Positions 33,055-40,488 of a stretch of 45,973 nt of DNA are shown here, in pieces. Source of the DNA: Corynebacterium maris DSM 45190 (GTDB lineage Bacteria > Actinomycetota > Actinomycetes > Mycobacteriales > Mycobacteriaceae); assembly GCF_000442645.1 (NCBI RefSeq), contig NC_021920.1, positions 1-45,973 of the forward strand, in the 5' to 3' direction. Every line of letters starts with the position of its first letter. The stretch's first letter is position 1. The notes below the pieces were generated by a model. It had not been told where the DNA came from and did no database searches. It saw only the letters and a list, made by a program, of their open reading frames with translations. The position numbers and the translations under genes were made by a program.

Positions 33055-33402
33055 ATGACGACCGCACAGATCCTTCCGCTCACCGATCTCTCGGCCTGCT
33101 GCTCCCTGGGCACCGGCCCGCTCGATGACGGGGAGGCCGACCGGTATGCCGCACTGTTCAAGGTCCTGGCCGAGCCGGTCCGTTTGCAGATCCTCTCCCA
33201 GTTGGCCGCCGGTGGGTGTGGGCCGGTCAGCGTCAATGAGCTCACCGACATGGTGGGCCTGAGCCAGCCGACGATCTCCCATCACCTGAAAAGGCTCACC
33301 GAAGCCGGGTTGCTGGAGCGCACCCGGGAGGGGCGCAGCGTCATCCACCGGGTGAAACCGGAACTGTTCGCCGAGCTGCGCACCGTCCTGCAGATCGGTT
33401 AA
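33055..33402 (+). CDS. arsR: ArsR arsenite-responsive repressor
   Basis: This 115-residue winged-helix repressor has Cys15, Cys16 and Cys55 (LSACCSLG and AAGGCGPV), the As(III) site described for Corynebacterium glutamicum ArsR rather than the CVC site of plasmid R773 ArsR. The recognition region is VGLSQPTISHHLKRLTEAG. The ATG at 33055 gives exactly this numbering. It is divergent from acr3-arsC and followed by arsO. Confidence 0.93.
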   Translation: MTTAQILPLTDLSACCSLGTGPLDDGEADRYAALFKVLAEPVRLQILSQLAAGGCGPVSVNELTDMVGLSQPTISHHLKRLTEAGLLERTREGRSVIHRVKPELFAELRTVLQIG

Positions 33403-33442
33403 GCGGCAGGCGATGACGGGGCACGACACGACAGGAGAATAT

Positions 33443-34441
33443 GTGAGCGGCAGCGACCATCACGAGGCGATCATCATCGGCGGTGGCCAGGCAGGGCTGG
33501 CCACCGCCTACTATCTGCTCCGGGCAGGGGTGGACACCCTGGTCCTGGATGACCAACCCCGCCCGGGCGGGGGCTGGGTGCATGTGTGGCCGTCGATGAC
33601 GTTGTTTTCCACCGCGGAATTCTCCAACCTGCCTGGCTGGCCGATGCCCGATTACGATGGGTTTCCTCCGGCCGAACATGTGGTGGACTATCTCACCGCG
33701 TATGAGCAGCGCTACCGGATCCCGGTGGAGCGCCCGGTCCACGTGGACCGGGTCAACTACGACGACGGGATCTACTACATCCGGGCGGGGAAGAAGACCT
33801 TCACGGCCACACACGTCGTCGCGGCCACGGGCACCTGGTCCGCCCCGTTCATTCCCTTCTATCCCGGTTCCTTTGCTGGTACCCACTGGCACTCGGCGAG
33901 CTACCCTGGCATCGAGCCTTTCCGGGGCACGAAGGTGGCGGTGGTCGGGGGCGCGAACTCCGGTGCCCAGATCGCCGCGGAACTCACCCGGGTCGCTGAG
34001 GTGACCTGGTACACCCGCCGCTCCCCGCGCTGGATGCCCGATGACGTGGACGGACGCGTGTTGTTTCGCCGCAACCGTCAACGCGCGCTCGCCATTGGGC
34101 GTGGGGAGCCTGACCCCGGGGCAGACTCCCAACTGGGGGATATCGTCGTCCTGCCCGAGGTGCGCGGCGCCCGGGATACCGGGCAGCTGCGGGCCACGCC
34201 GATGTTCACCTCCCTCGATGAGGTCGACGCCGACCACCTGATCTGGTGCACCGGGTTTCGCCCGGCCCTGGGGCCGGTGCGCCGGCTGCTCGACGGAAAC
34301 ACCCCGAGGCATCCGGGCCTGCATCTGGTTGGCTACGGCGACTGGGCGGGACCCGGGGCTGCGACGATTACCGGGGTAGGCCCGTATGCCAAGCAGGCCG
34401 CCCGACAGATCGCCACCTCGGTCGGCAAAACGGTGAAATAA
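33443..34441 (+). CDS. arsO: Flavin monooxygenase-like protein of the ars locus
   Basis: This protein of about 332 residues has an FAD motif AIIIGGGQAGLATAYYLL, the GGGWVHVWPSM segment, and an NADP-type motif KVAVVGGANSGAQIAAEL, then LIWCTGFRPALGPV. It resembles ArsO-type flavoproteins seen in actinobacterial ars operons, whose exact reaction is unsettled. GTG at 33443 has AGGAGA 4 bases upstream; the ATG at 33413 is a second choice. It follows arsR by 40 bases, so arsenic induction is likely. Confidence 0.85.
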   Translation: MSGSDHHEAIIIGGGQAGLATAYYLLRAGVDTLVLDDQPRPGGGWVHVWPSMTLFSTAEFSNLPGWPMPDYDGFPPAEHVVDYLTAYEQRYRIPVERPVHVDRVNYDDGIYYIRAGKKTFTATHVVAATGTWSAPFIPFYPGSFAGTHWHSASYPGIEPFRGTKVAVVGGANSGAQIAAELTRVAEVTWYTRRSPRWMPDDVDGRVLFRRNRQRALAIGRGEPDPGADSQLGDIVVLPEVRGARDTGQLRATPMFTSLDEVDADHLIWCTGFRPALGPVRRLLDGNTPRHPGLHLVGYGDWAGPGAATITGVGPYAKQAARQIATSVGKTVK

Positions 34442-34458
34442 CCCGCCCCATCCGCCCC

Positions 34459-34591
34459 TGGGGGACGGGGCGATGGCCTCTCCCAGGTTCAGCGCCGAGC
34501 GCAGCTCCTCGAAGGCTGTCGGGATAACCGTGTAGTACGCCCGCGTCCCCTGCTGCTCCTGGGCCAGCGGACCGGTGTCGATAAGACTTAG
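34459..34591 (-). pseudogene. C-terminal fossil of a second ArsR-type regulator
   Basis: On the minus strand LIDTGPLAQEQQGTRAYYTV then PTAFEELRSALNLGEA reads like the wing and last helix of an ArsR-family repressor. No winged-helix core or start precedes it, so it is a relic. It differs from the intact arsR, so it came from another metal locus. Confidence 0.5.
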
Positions 34592-35047
34592 TCGATGTCG
34601 ACGTGGGCGGGGAGCCGCCGGAGGAAGTCCTCGGAGTACTGTCATCGGCGTCGACTGAACAGCCATTCGAAGCTGCGGAAAACCGCCATTCGAAGCTACA
34701 AGCCACAGGGGAAACGCCAGCGTAGAAAGCGTCTCAATAGGGTGTGCCCCAGCAGGCAGATCCGCCTTCCATAAAACTATTCTGTGATTCGCCGCTTCGT
34801 TCGGAGACTTTTCACAACTTCCCCTGGCGGCCTATCGGGTCACGTATCGCGTGGACTCCCCCTTTCCTGTAGCGGGTCAGGGGCTCTTTGGATTGGACAT
34901 GTCCTCTAACCCGGACTTCCCCTGAAAAATCCGGGCTAAACCATTATAGGGGAAGTAAGTGAATGATAGTTTTGAGAAAATCCCCGCCAGTAGCAAGGTC
35001 GCTATAGGTAGTTTCAATAATCAAGAAGATATAGAGGGGCTCTACTC
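34592..35047. other. Intergenic region with a transposon-end motif and promoter
   Basis: The transposon-end-like motif copy 2 is at 34730-34751. CCCGGA...TCCGGG (about 34911-34935) forms a hairpin. CATTATAGGGG (34952) is a plausible -10 region for the secreted-protein gene at 35048, with GAGGGG before its ATG. No gene is seen. Confidence 0.4.
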
Positions 35048-35659
35048 ATGTTCAAGTTCAGGTGGTTAGCGCCAGTCGTGGCTATGGGGTTGGTTTTGTC
35101 TACGGCTGTCCCTGCTGCACATGCAAATCCCAGCACTATCCCGCCGGGTGAGGGCATTGAGTCGGGTATGTCCATTCCTAGTGTTCAGGCAGGAGATTCT
35201 GACGAGGGAGTGGCCACGCCGACGGAGGTAGAACTGGAAGAAATCTATGGGACAGTACAAGAAGCTCCAATTTTCCTCGGCGGTAACGAGGGTGGAGAAA
35301 CTGCTCAATCGGCATACATAGAGGGTATTGGCGAAGTTTGGGCAACTATTAATAATGAAACTGGGATCATCACTACCACCTACCCAGATGGGAGAGTGGA
35401 AGAAATTACCGCTGGAGAAGTCGCGGTTCAGTTGCATGCGTTAAGTACCGAGAGTCAACCGGTTGATCTTGACGGTATTCTTTTACAGGCAAATCTTGAT
35501 CCTTTTGAAATTTGCCCTTATGTTGTTTCGATCATAGGTACGGGAGGGACTCTTAGTCTTGGCGCTGTTCTAGCGGCTATCGGAATTAACCCACTCGCAG
35601 GAGTTCTTCTGACCTTGGGGCAAGCAGGTTTTATGACATGGGTTGCCAATAACTGCTAA
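35048..35659 (+). CDS. Secreted protein with a small hydrophobic Cys-containing C-terminus (bacteriocin-like)
   Basis: This 203-residue protein has a signal peptide (VVAMGLVLSTAVPAAHA, cleavage near residue 27), a Glu/Gly-rich acidic middle of about 115 residues, then a Gly-rich hydrophobic end from about residue 155. That end starts at ICPYVVSIIGTGG and closes with WVANNC, so two Cys bracket it. A propeptide followed by a 45-50-residue hydrophobic module is how several secreted bacteriocins are built. A 25-residue membrane protein begins 13 bases after the stop. The layout repeats at 37365-38142 with different sequences. I know no family for it; the toxin role is inferred. Confidence 0.7.
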   Translation: MFKFRWLAPVVAMGLVLSTAVPAAHANPSTIPPGEGIESGMSIPSVQAGDSDEGVATPTEVELEEIYGTVQEAPIFLGGNEGGETAQSAYIEGIGEVWATINNETGIITTTYPDGRVEEITAGEVAVQLHALSTESQPVDLDGILLQANLDPFEICPYVVSIIGTGGTLSLGAVLAAIGINPLAGVLLTLGQAGFMTWVANNC

Positions 35660-35672
35660 ATGAAGGAGTAAA

Positions 35673-35750
35673 ATGGAGTTAGCATGGGTGGGGATCGTTG
35701 TCTTTGTCGGGGGGATGATTGGCTACTTTTGGATTTATAGGAAAAAGTGA
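35673..35750 (+). CDS. 25-residue single-helix membrane protein
   Basis: The frame starts at an ATG with AAGGAG 4-5 bases upstream, an ideal ribosome-binding site, and encodes MELAWVGIVVFVGGMIGYFW then IYRKK. It is one membrane helix with a positive, inward-facing end. It follows the secreted protein gene by 13 bases. Candidate immunity or secretion-helper peptide. Confidence 0.6.
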   Translation: MELAWVGIVVFVGGMIGYFWIYRKK

Positions 35751-35769
35751 CTAAAACGCAGGTATGGAA

Positions 35770-36615
35770 GGTGCTATTGCAAACTTCAGGTGGAGAGCTG
35801 TGACGACCCAGTCTTTATCCTCTGATGCTCGCTGACGCGGGTCGGCGTTCTCAGGCAGCCTCGAACACCCGGTTGACGATCACCGCGTCCGGATTGGGGT
35901 GGCCGTAGGCAAACATCGTCCCCTGGCCTTTCCGTAATGAGTGCATTGCCTCTATCCCTTTCAACGTGCGGTACGCCGAGGTTCGGTTCTTGAAAGCGCC
36001 TTTGGGGCCCAGGATTCGTTTCAACCTGCTATGGTCCCCTTCGATGACGTTATTGAGGTATTTCACCTGCCGGTGTTCCACGGTCTGCGGGCAGATTCCC
36101 TCTGACTTCAACTCGGCGATTGCCCTGGCCAGGGAGGGTGCTTTATCGGTGTTGATCACCCTGGGATGCCCGGCTGACGCATTGGACCTGAGGGCCTTGG
36201 CCAGGAAACGCTTCGCTGCGGCCACGTTCCGCTTCGGAGAGAGGTAGAAGTCCAGGGTCTGGCCACCGGCGGTGATAGCTCGATAGAGGTAGCACCACCT
36301 GCCGCCGACCCGGATATAGGTCTCGTCCACCCGCCAGGACCGGGCCTGCCAATCGGGTACCTGCCGGTCCCACCGAGTCTGCTTATCCAGCTCAGGCGCA
36401 TATTTCTGCACCCACCGGTAGATAGTGGAGTGATCGACCGGTACGCCCCGTTCGGTCATCATCTCCTCGAGATCGCGGTAGCTCACGCCGTAGCGGCAGT
36501 ACCACCGCACCGCCCACAGAATGACCTCGCGAGGGAAATGACGACCCGAGAAGATGCCCATGGCCCTGATTATTCCACGCAGGTCTTCCTACTGCTCCAA
36601 CTTTGCAACAGCACC
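35770..36615 (-). mobile_element. IS1628-like IS6-family element, copy 3
   Basis: The right repeat at 36597-36615 is perfect. The left one, GGTGCTATTGCAAACTTCAGG at 35770, is degenerate. The element is 846 bp and was inserted into an IS3 transposase gene, which it truncates. Same orientation as copies 1 and 2. Confidence 0.9.
35851..36561 (-). CDS. tnp: IS6-family transposase, intact
   Basis: This 236-residue DDE transposase has an N-terminal helix-turn-helix (YGVSYRDLEEMMTERGVPVDHS) and catalytic residues in WRVDETYIRV, VINTDKAPS and NVIEGDHSRLKR. It is the only full-length copy of the three on the plasmid and could mobilise the others in trans, although its own left terminal repeat is damaged. 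IS6 elements move by replicative cointegration, which fits the lack of target duplications here. Confidence 0.95.
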   Translation of the reverse strand: MGIFSGRHFPREVILWAVRWYCRYGVSYRDLEEMMTERGVPVDHSTIYRWVQKYAPELDKQTRWDRQVPDWQARSWRVDETYIRVGGRWCYLYRAITAGGQTLDFYLSPKRNVAAAKRFLAKALRSNASAGHPRVINTDKAPSLARAIAELKSEGICPQTVEHRQVKYLNNVIEGDHSRLKRILGPKGAFKNRTSAYRTLKGIEAMHSLRKGQGTMFAYGHPNPDAVIVNRVFEAA

Positions 36616-36873
36616 CTTGTGGTTGACCGGGGTTGCGGGCGAATCGTCGTTGAGTTCCGCGGTGATGCGCTTGGAGCCGTAGCAGCCGCGTTCCTTGGTG
36701 AACACGTCCTTGACCCTTGCTCCGAGGATCGCGTCGCTGACCAGTCGTTTTCTGCGGGCAGGCACAGAGGATTTCCATTTGTAATAGGAAGACCGATTGA
36801 GTTTCAGGACCTCGCATAACCGCTTAACTGAATGGCTGTTCTTAGCGTCATCAACGAACTGGAAGCGGATCAC
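36616..36873 (-). pseudogene. IS3-family orfB, 5' part only
   Basis: The N-terminal region IRFQFVDDAKNSHSVKRLCE, SSYYKWKSS, CYGSKRITAEL is the HTH_21-like start of IS3 OrfB. The rest, including the rve catalytic domain, is lost at the IS6 junction. It overlaps orfA by 4 bases, the usual site for programmed frameshifting. Confidence 0.85.
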
Positions 36874-37163
36874 CAGTTCGTCTCTTCCGCAAAATATTTC
36901 GCGGCCTTACGCAGGATGTCGCGTTCCTCCCGGAGTCTGCGTACTTCTCGTTCCAGTTGTCGGATGCGTTCTGCTTCAGTCAGTGCGTGAGCCGTCTCAG
37001 GCGCGGTGGAAGTGCTCGTGCTGTACTTGGTGATCCAGTTCTTCAGCGTGGTGCGACTGATCCCGAGATCAGTGGCGATCTCCTGGACCGAAGAGCCTGG
37101 GGAACTCTGATAAAGCGCAACAGCGTCGCGCTTGAATTCCTCGGTGTAGGTCTTGATCGGCAT
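36870..37163 (-). CDS. IS3-family orfA
   Basis: This 97-residue DNA-binding subunit has a helix-turn-helix (SSVQEIATDLGISRTTLKNWI) and a leucine-zipper-like tail (IRQLEREVRRLREERDIL). It is complete but non-functional without orfB; it might act as a repressor of related elements. Confidence 0.9.
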   Translation of the reverse strand: MPIKTYTEEFKRDAVALYQSSPGSSVQEIATDLGISRTTLKNWITKYSTSTSTAPETAHALTEAERIRQLEREVRRLREERDILRKAAKYFAEETNW

Positions 37164-37364
37164 GGTGGCAGACTACCTTTCATCCCCGGCGTGAAGCCGG
37201 GGTGTTGGGTGTCCACTAAACAGGGGTCAGGTCCAAAGCGTCCGGTGGTCTCCGCCGGTCACGTTGGGTCAGTAATTGGGACCACCCCGATAACTGTTTC
37301 GCCATTGCCAGGTGACCCATGCGGAAATAGCCTATGAAGTGTCCCACACGGGGGTCCGATCTTA

Positions 37365-37439
37365 ATGGACACCGCAGGAATGGACACCGCAGGAATGGAC
37401 ACCGCAGGAATGGACACCGCAGGAATGGACACCGCAAAA
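37365..37439 (+). repeat. Five in-frame 15-bp repeats carrying ATG codons
   Basis: ATGGACACCGCAGGA repeats at 37365, 37380, 37395, 37410 and (ending AAA) 37425. Each copy adds MDTAG to the N-terminus and offers another start codon. Copy-number change keeps the frame and would alter only the N-terminus. Confidence 0.85.
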
Positions 37440-37970
37440 CAATTTCGTAACTTTGCCCGCACCGTCATCGCTGTCTTTTCAGCGGTCCTCCTCGCTGGCG
37501 TAGGTCCAGCGCTCGCTCACGGTAATGAAAACCCCGCTCATCCGCCGGAAAATGCGCTTGACACCGAGACGATCGTTGCAGCCTACAACGAGCTCATCGC
37601 TTCCGATCTCCCCCGGGAGCATGCTCATGAAGGCGAACAAACTGTGACGTTTACGCTCAAAGACGGCGTTGAGCTGACGCTGCCCGACTTCGAAGCACCC
37701 CAACCGTACGTCAGCGGAGGAATTGACGACAACGGCTTTTACATCGATTTCACACCACTTGAACAAGATCTTATTGCTGGCGGGGGCGGTGTCGCTCTAG
37801 GGGCTGCCATTTGCGCCATACCTGGGGTCGGCTGGGCGGCTTGCACCGTGGTGGGGGCCATTATCTCGGGAGCTACCGTGGTCTTGAGCCATAATCGCCC
37901 GTGCGGCGATAACTGGATTCGCTTTCACTACAACTGGGCTGGTCAACCGCAGGGGACCAGCTGTGTATAA
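37365..37970 (+). CDS. Secreted protein with a Gly/Ala-rich Cys-containing C-terminus (bacteriocin-like)
   Basis: This protein has up to 201 residues. After the repeats comes a signal peptide (RTVIAVFSAVLLAGVGPALA), a soluble propeptide-like part of about 90 residues with a short His/Glu-rich stretch, then a hydrophobic Gly/Ala-rich end (GGGGVALGAAICAIPGVGW, AACTVVGAIISG). It closes with NRPCGDNW and a final TSCV. Four Cys lie in this end, against two in the relative-by-layout at 35048. The start may be any of five ATGs; the last (37425) leaves the least extension before the signal. The next gene, a two-helix membrane protein, overlaps its last codons. Toxin-immunity pairing is inferred. Confidence 0.7.
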   Translation: MDTAGMDTAGMDTAGMDTAGMDTAKQFRNFARTVIAVFSAVLLAGVGPALAHGNENPAHPPENALDTETIVAAYNELIASDLPREHAHEGEQTVTFTLKDGVELTLPDFEAPQPYVSGGIDDNGFYIDFTPLEQDLIAGGGGVALGAAICAIPGVGWAACTVVGAIISGATVVLSHNRPCGDNWIRFHYNWAGQPQGTSCV

Positions 37971-38142
37971 GCCTCGCGGCCGCGACTGGAACGCTCTCAT
38001 CGTCCTGTTGATCGGCGTGGTCTTGAGCCTGTGGATCGGCGTGCGGCATTCTTCGGTTGCCGGGGCCCTCGTGGTACTCCTGATCACCGTGGCCTCGGCG
38101 GCGGCGGTGCATACCATCCGGAGCCGTCACCGGCGGCGATGA
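37963..38142 (+). CDS. 59-residue two-helix membrane protein (candidate immunity)
   Basis: The GTG lies within the last codons of the secreted protein gene and reads VYKPRGRDWNALIVLLIGVV. Two membrane helices follow (ALIVLLIGVVLSLWIGV and GALVVLLITVASAAAV), with a very basic tail (HTIRSRHRRR). The 8-base overlap means tight translational coupling, as for many bacteriocin immunity genes. Confidence 0.65.
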   Translation: MYKPRGRDWNALIVLLIGVVLSLWIGVRHSSVAGALVVLLITVASAAAVHTIRSRHRRR

Positions 38143-38239
38143 TCTGACGCAAATCAGTCAGGATGTCGCCGCTAGCCGGCCAATCACCTCAACCAGCCCT
38201 GTCAGCGCCTTGCCCCAGTGCGACAGGGCGTCTTTTTCT

Positions 38240-38436
38240 GGCTCATCCGGTTTTAGAGTGCGTTGATCTTGGTGTGCAGCTGCCCGGAGTGGATCAAGGA
38301 CCGCAAGATGTAGTGGCCGAGGTTCTTGAATCCCAGGGCGATACCGCGCAGGTGCTCCAGACGTCCGTTGATCGCTTCGACCGGTCCGTTGGATGCGCCG
38401 ATGTCGAAGTACGCCAGGATGTCCTTCTGGCGCCGA
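38240..38436 (-). pseudogene. 3' end of an ISL3-family transposase
   Basis: On the minus strand QKDILAYFDIGASNGPVEAIN, HLRGIALGFKNLGHYILRSL ends at TAA (38253). It is followed by the terminal repeat CACTCTAAAACCGGATGAGCC. This is the DDE C-terminus of ISL3 transposases. It is broken at about 38436, where TGTCCCCCGAGTAGTGGACAC, an IS3-type end, follows. Confidence 0.85.
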
Positions 38437-38535
38437 TGGGGGTGTCCCCCGAGTAGTGGACACGGTGTTGGTGTCGGTTAGGCAACGAGGCCTACGGTAG
38501 AAGCCCCAGTCGCGACCCGGGGTTACCCTCTTTTC

Positions 38536-38609
38536 GTGAACATCTTTCCACAGGACACAGAGGACCCACTAGCGTGGCGTCCACGACTTACGGGTAAGCC
38601 CATCGATCT
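38536..38609 (+). pseudogene. Possible 5' gene fragment cut by an IS6 end
   Basis: From GTG 38536 the frame reads NIFPQDTEDPLAWRPRLTGK up to the IS6-type repeat at 38610. Too short to classify, and it may not be real. Confidence 0.3.
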
Positions 38610-38663
38610 GGTGCTGTTGCAAAGTTGGGTGGAGGGGCCACGAACGCCCGATTTTCATTTCCT
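38610..38663 (+). mobile_element. Solo end of an IS6-family element
   Basis: GGTGCTGTTGCAAAGTTGG at 38610-38628 and the next 35 bases resemble the left end of IS6 copy 1 loosely (GGCGGAG/GGTGGAG, TTTCTCATTCCCT/TTTTCATTTCCT). It is cut off by miniature element copy B. Confidence 0.65.
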
Positions 38664-38772
38664 GGTGCTGTTGCACGCTCGCGTTTTGGGCCCATGTCGT
38701 AGACCTTCCCACCGTTGTGTACTGCGGCTCTCCAAACGGGCGTAACCGAAATTCACTCTTTGCAACAGCACC
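38664..38772 (+). mobile_element. 109-bp miniature element, copy B
   Basis: Termini GGTGCTGTTGCA and CTTTGCAACAGCACC bound a non-coding 109-bp interior that is homologous to 31248-31356 (inverted) and 22090-22198. It abuts a solo IS6 end. Flanks CATTTCCT and TTACAAGG show no duplication. Confidence 0.8.
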
Positions 38773-38946
38773 TTACAAGGTACGTCGAAAGTGGTTTACG
38801 GCCTTTTGGAAAAGTTGAAATATCCGGTCCGGAAGTGTCCCACTAGGGTGTGCCCTAATGAGACGACAGGTTTGTGAAGATTTAACAACGTAGGGCACTA
38901 TCCAGCCCCTTTTCACTTTCACCCGGCGTGCAGCAGGCCCTTATCG

Positions 38947-39662
38947 GGCTCATCCGGATCTGGAGTGCGTAATTAGCGGGAAGTGATATGTCGGGGTGGC
39001 ACAACATGTAGGGGCCCTGGCCGGTACAAGATGAGAGTTACCACACAACCATCTGACCGAACCAGGACCCTACAATGCAGCCTACGTTCAACCTCGTCGC
39101 CGACACCATCTGCCGCACCGCGGAGCTGGGATTAACGATCACCGATGCCGCGGACGCCGGCGAGTTCACCGTCATCAACGCCTGCCCCGTAGAGGTGTGC
39201 GATAAGTGCCCGGGCTGCGGACAGGCTGGTCGCCTGCGTGATCACGTCGTGCGCCGACTGACCGACCTCCCGGTGGTCGGGTTCCCCACCAGGCTGCAGG
39301 TGCGCGTGCCTCGGTTCCTGTGCCTGAATCAGACGTGTGCCCAGCGGATCTACCAAGCAGAACTGGACTGTGCGGAACGCGGACGTACCGTCACCCGGCG
39401 GGTGACCCGCTGGATTCTGCAACGGTTGGCGATCGACAAAATGAGTATCTCCGCCACCGCCAAAGCCCTGGGCTTGGGCTGGGATATGGTCAACGACCTC
39501 GCCCTGGATGCTTGTCGTGCATTGGTCTACGACGACCCCGGGCACCTTGCCGGGGTACGCGTGCTGGGCGTGGACGAGCACGTGTGGAAGCACACCCACC
39601 GGGCCGGTGAGCCGGACTCGTTTGTCACCGTGCTCGTCGACATCACCCCCGTCATCGACGGC
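38947..39662 (+). mobile_element. 5' part of an ISL3-family element
   Basis: It begins with the terminal repeat GGCTCATCCGGATCTGGAG at 38947, the partner of the repeat at 38240. It ends at about 39662-39670, where sequence switches to a relaxase gene on the other strand. The left flank carries transposon-end-like motif copy 3 (38835-38856). Confidence 0.85.
39075..39662 (+). pseudogene. ISL3-family transposase, N-terminal half
   Basis: About 196 residues remain: the zinc-binding start (CDKCPGCGQAGRLRDHVVRR, FLCLNQTCAQRIY), a helix-turn-helix (DKMSISATAKALGLGWDMVN) and the first catalytic Asp in VRVLGVDEHVWKH. Homology ends after DITPVIDG; the frame then runs on into relaxase antisense sequence. 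AGGA precedes the ATG. Confidence 0.88.
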
Positions 39663-39665
39663 GCC

Positions 39666-40417
39666 TGCATCGGCCGACCGTCCAGCGATCGCCACCGCCC
39701 ATCCAACGCTGTCTGCACCTTGTTCGAGACCACGACGTGCGTGTGGAGCTGCGGGTCGGAGGACCGGGAGTCGTAGTGATTGAACGCCGTGGCGACCAGT
39801 CCGGTGACATCGACCTGGGCGACCGCGCCATCGGCGGCGGTGTACCCGGTGCGAGTCGCGGCGACCTCCCGCTCCATGAACTCCAGCACCTCCGCCACGG
39901 CATCATGATGCGCTTGGGCGATCAGCGCCTGGGTGCCGGCGTCCGCGACGCCCCACAGCACCGAGACTGACTTCGGCACCGAGAACGTGTAATCGAAGCC
40001 CGCGACCGCACGCCGGTTGCCACGCTCGGTCTCCTCGGCCTCGATCTGGGCGACCTGCTCGGCACGCTCACCCATCCCCAACCCCGCATCAAGACCCTTC
40101 ACGCGCTTGCTGATGCGGTCGGCGACCGAGACGTACCGCGGGAACGCCCGGCCCAGTGGCTTGCCGGTGATGGGGTCGCGGCCCATCCCGATCAGCAACT
40201 GCAACTGCGCCTCGGACACCTGATCCCCAGCACCGATCTGCCCGTCACCGAGACCGGGCAGGGCCGAGCCCATCCAGTTGCCCGGAGGTGTGCCCTCCTC
40301 CGTGTAGTACCTCGTCAGCGGTGTCGAGAGGGAACGGTCGCCGTCGGCGGCGGCGATTGTGCGCAGCAGGTACTTGTACCCGTCGCCCGCGCTCATCACG
40401 CGCATCGAGACCGTCAT
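39666..40417 (-). pseudogene. MobF/TrwC-type conjugative relaxase, N-terminal part
   Basis: About 250 residues of a TrwC-like relaxase remain: MTVSMRVMSAGDGYKYLLRT, Tyr pair in LTRYYTEEGTPPGNW, GFDYTFSVPKSVSVLWGVAD, and the metal-binding histidines in FNHYDSRSSDPQLHTHVVV. The frame then leaves relaxase sequence at LDGRPM, where the ISL3 copy joins. The helicase half is lost, so transfer by this protein is not expected, although the intact nicking domain could bind or nick an oriT. Confidence 0.85.
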
Positions 40418-40439
40418 ACCGACGAGGTGAACAGTGCAG

Positions 40440-40488
40440 CCACGAAGGCACTTCGCGTTATCAATATCAATACTGATAGCATTGAGGC
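40440..40488. promoter_or_regulatory. Operator-like repeats before the ABC locus
   Basis: TATCAATATCAATACTGATAG (40458-40478) contains inverted ATCA/TGAT elements in an AT-rich island just before the regulator ATG. Probable autoregulatory operator and promoter. Confidence 0.5.

Larger units (their letters stand above)
36616..37234 (-). mobile_element. Truncated IS3-family element
   Basis: The upstream end lies at 37211-37234, where the minus strand reads TGGACCTGACCCC then TGTTTAGTGGAC, an IS3-type terminus with terminal TG. orfA is complete; orfB is cut at 36616 by IS6 copy 3. The missing downstream part is not found elsewhere in the window. Confidence 0.8.

Noticed and set aside
33341..34666. 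A 441-codon minus-strand frame opposite arsO
   Set aside because: Antisense to arsO; only its first part contains a real signal, the ArsR fossil, listed separately.
27127..36615. Classical composite transposon with target duplications
   Set aside because: No matching 8-bp flanks at either IS copy; IS6 cointegrate history is more likely.
38163..38463. Frames of about 100 codons on both strands near 38.2-38.4 kb
   Set aside because: They overlap the ISL3 transposase remnant, which reads in another minus-strand frame.
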